Source: Clostridiales bacterium UBA6363 (GTDB lineage: Bacteria; Bacillota; Clostridia; UBA1381). From it: a stretch of DNA of 6,822 bases. The notes beneath the pieces were generated by a model. The model was not told where the DNA came from. It was given only the letters and a program-made list of their open reading frames with translations, and made no database searches. A program made the position numbers and the translations under genes. Location of the stretch: positions 786-7,607 of the forward strand of contig DJRJ01000102.1 of NCBI GenBank assembly GCA_002438865.1, in the 5' to 3' direction. Position 1 is the stretch's first letter. Each line of letters starts with the position of its first letter. This document shows, in pieces, positions 5,923-6,822 of this stretch.

Positions 5923-6822
5923 ATGAAATTCAAATTACCCGATGATGTTACATACATTATCGAAAAGCTTCACCAAGCGGGATTTGACGCATTTGTCACA
6001 GGCGGCGCCGTCCGTGATATGATGATGCACAAAGAGCCGCACGACTACGACATTGCCACATCGGCACTCCCCGAGGATACAAGACGGCTGTTTTCACGCA
6101 CCATAGACACAGGCATAAAGCACGGCACGGTAACGGTAATCATAAACGGCGTCGGTTATGAAATAACCACTTTCCGCACGGACGGAATTTACCTTGACGG
6201 ACGCCACCCTGAGCATGTGCGCTTTGTAAACAGCGTTTACACCGACTGCGCACGCCGTGATTTCACCATAAATTCAATGATGTACGGCTCGGACGGCGAA
6301 ATTATAGATTTTTTCGGCGGTCGTGCAGACATTAAAGAAAAGCTTATCCGATGCGTCGGCGAAAGCGAAAAGCGATTTAAAGAGGACGCTCTGCGTATGC
6401 TCAGAGCGGTGCGTTTTTCGGCAGCGCTTTCGTTTGACATTTCACCCGAAACGGAAAAAGCAATAAAAAAATGCTCCATGCTCATCAAAAGAGTAAGTAC
6501 GGAACGCATATTTGAAGAATTAAACAAAATACTTCTTTCGGACAATCCCGATTATATCCGCACCCTGCACAATCTCGGGCTGTTGCAGTATATCATACCT
6601 CAGCTTGACGTTTGCTTTTACGAGGAACAGCGGAACAAGTATCACATTTACAATGTCGGCGAGCATATTATGCAGACCGTTAAAAACACACCCTGCAATC
6701 TCATTCTTCGCTGGGCGGCACTTTTGCACGATGTCGGCAAACCCTGCTGTTCAAGCGTTGATTCACTCGGCATAATACATTTTTACGGGCATCACAGGGA
6801 AAGCGTAAGACTTGCCGGCGAT
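5923..6822 (+). CDS. cca: CCA tRNA nucleotidyltransferase with HD domain, 5' part only
   Basis: The frame is open to the right edge: 300 codons without a stop. The enzyme adds or repairs the 3'-CCA end of tRNAs in the cytoplasm. It is a class II (bacterial) nucleotidyltransferase. The head domain begins TGGAVRD (26-32) followed by DYDIAT with the metal-binding Asp41 and Asp43, then RRDFTIN (111-117). The neck has EDALRMLRAVRF (154-165), the motif that selects ATP or CTP by protein templating. From about 235 an HD phosphohydrolase-type domain follows: HIYNVGEH, LLHDVGKP (His269-Asp270) and GHHRES. The HD part is cut by the window end, so the full length (usually about 400-450 residues) is not seen. 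The start has a very strong AAGGAGGTG (5909-5917). A poly(A) polymerase is possible from the shared fold, but the motif D form and class favour CCA addition. Confidence 0.94.
   Translation, partial: MKFKLPDDVTYIIEKLHQAGFDAFVTGGAVRDMMMHKEPHDYDIATSALPEDTRRLFSRTIDTGIKHGTVTVIINGVGYEITTFRTDGIYLDGRHPEHVRFVNSVYTDCARRDFTINSMMYGSDGEIIDFFGGRADIKEKLIRCVGESEKRFKEDALRMLRAVRFSAALSFDISPETEKAIKKCSMLIKRVSTERIFEELNKILLSDNPDYIRTLHNLGLLQYIIPQLDVCFYEEQRNKYHIYNVGEHIMQTVKNTPCNLILRWAALLHDVGKPCCSSVDSLGIIHFYGHHRESVRLAGD

Noticed and set aside
1..6822. Mobile elements, CRISPR arrays, tRNA or rRNA genes, or a defence cassette.
   Set aside because: I saw no transposase or integrase coding sequence, no regularly spaced direct repeats, no cloverleaf-like or rRNA-like stretch, and every substantial gene belongs to a known housekeeping or transport family.

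Overview
This window reads as ordinary, gene-dense chromosome of a low-to-moderate GC Gram-positive bacterium. Strong GGAGG-type ribosome binding sites, consensus SigA promoters, short U-tailed terminators and the protein set (a clostridial-looking FeoB, an RbgA GTPase, an MtaB-type methylthiotransferase, a CCA enzyme with an HD domain) point to the Firmicutes. The class Clostridia, perhaps an Oscillospiraceae/Ruminococcaceae-like lineage, is my inference; I cannot name a species.

Layout: (1) 1-1951, the end of feoA overlapping a complete feoB by ATGA, for ferrous iron uptake. (2) 1976-3202, a near-perfect extended -10 promoter, a structured leader, rplS (ribosomal protein L19), a terminator, then lepB (signal peptidase I). 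(3) 3209-4111, a second, weaker hairpin with U-tract, then rbgA, the circularly permuted GTPase for 50S assembly. (4) 4110-4488, on the minus strand, a small single-gene unit with its own promoter and terminator encoding an HPr-fold protein that lacks the phosphorylatable histidine. (5) 4584-5876, mtaB, a tRNA t6A37 methylthiotransferase. (6) 5873-6822, cca, the tRNA CCA-adding enzyme, cut by the window end; its promoter is embedded in the last codons of mtaB.

Apart from iron uptake, the plus-strand genes serve translation and protein export: a 50S protein, a 50S assembly factor, two tRNA maturation enzymes and the secretory leader peptidase. The gene order rplS-lepB-rbgA resembles the conserved Firmicutes ribosomal-protein/processing neighbourhood, but it is flanked by feoAB upstream and by the HPr-like gene downstream.

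I found no new multi-gene system, mobile element, CRISPR array, tRNA or rRNA gene. The points most worth a second look are the His-less, Ser-retaining HPr-like protein with a dyad at its promoter/5' UTR, the rplS leader that can pair with its own Shine-Dalgarno sequence, and the cca promoter overlapping the mtaB stop codon.
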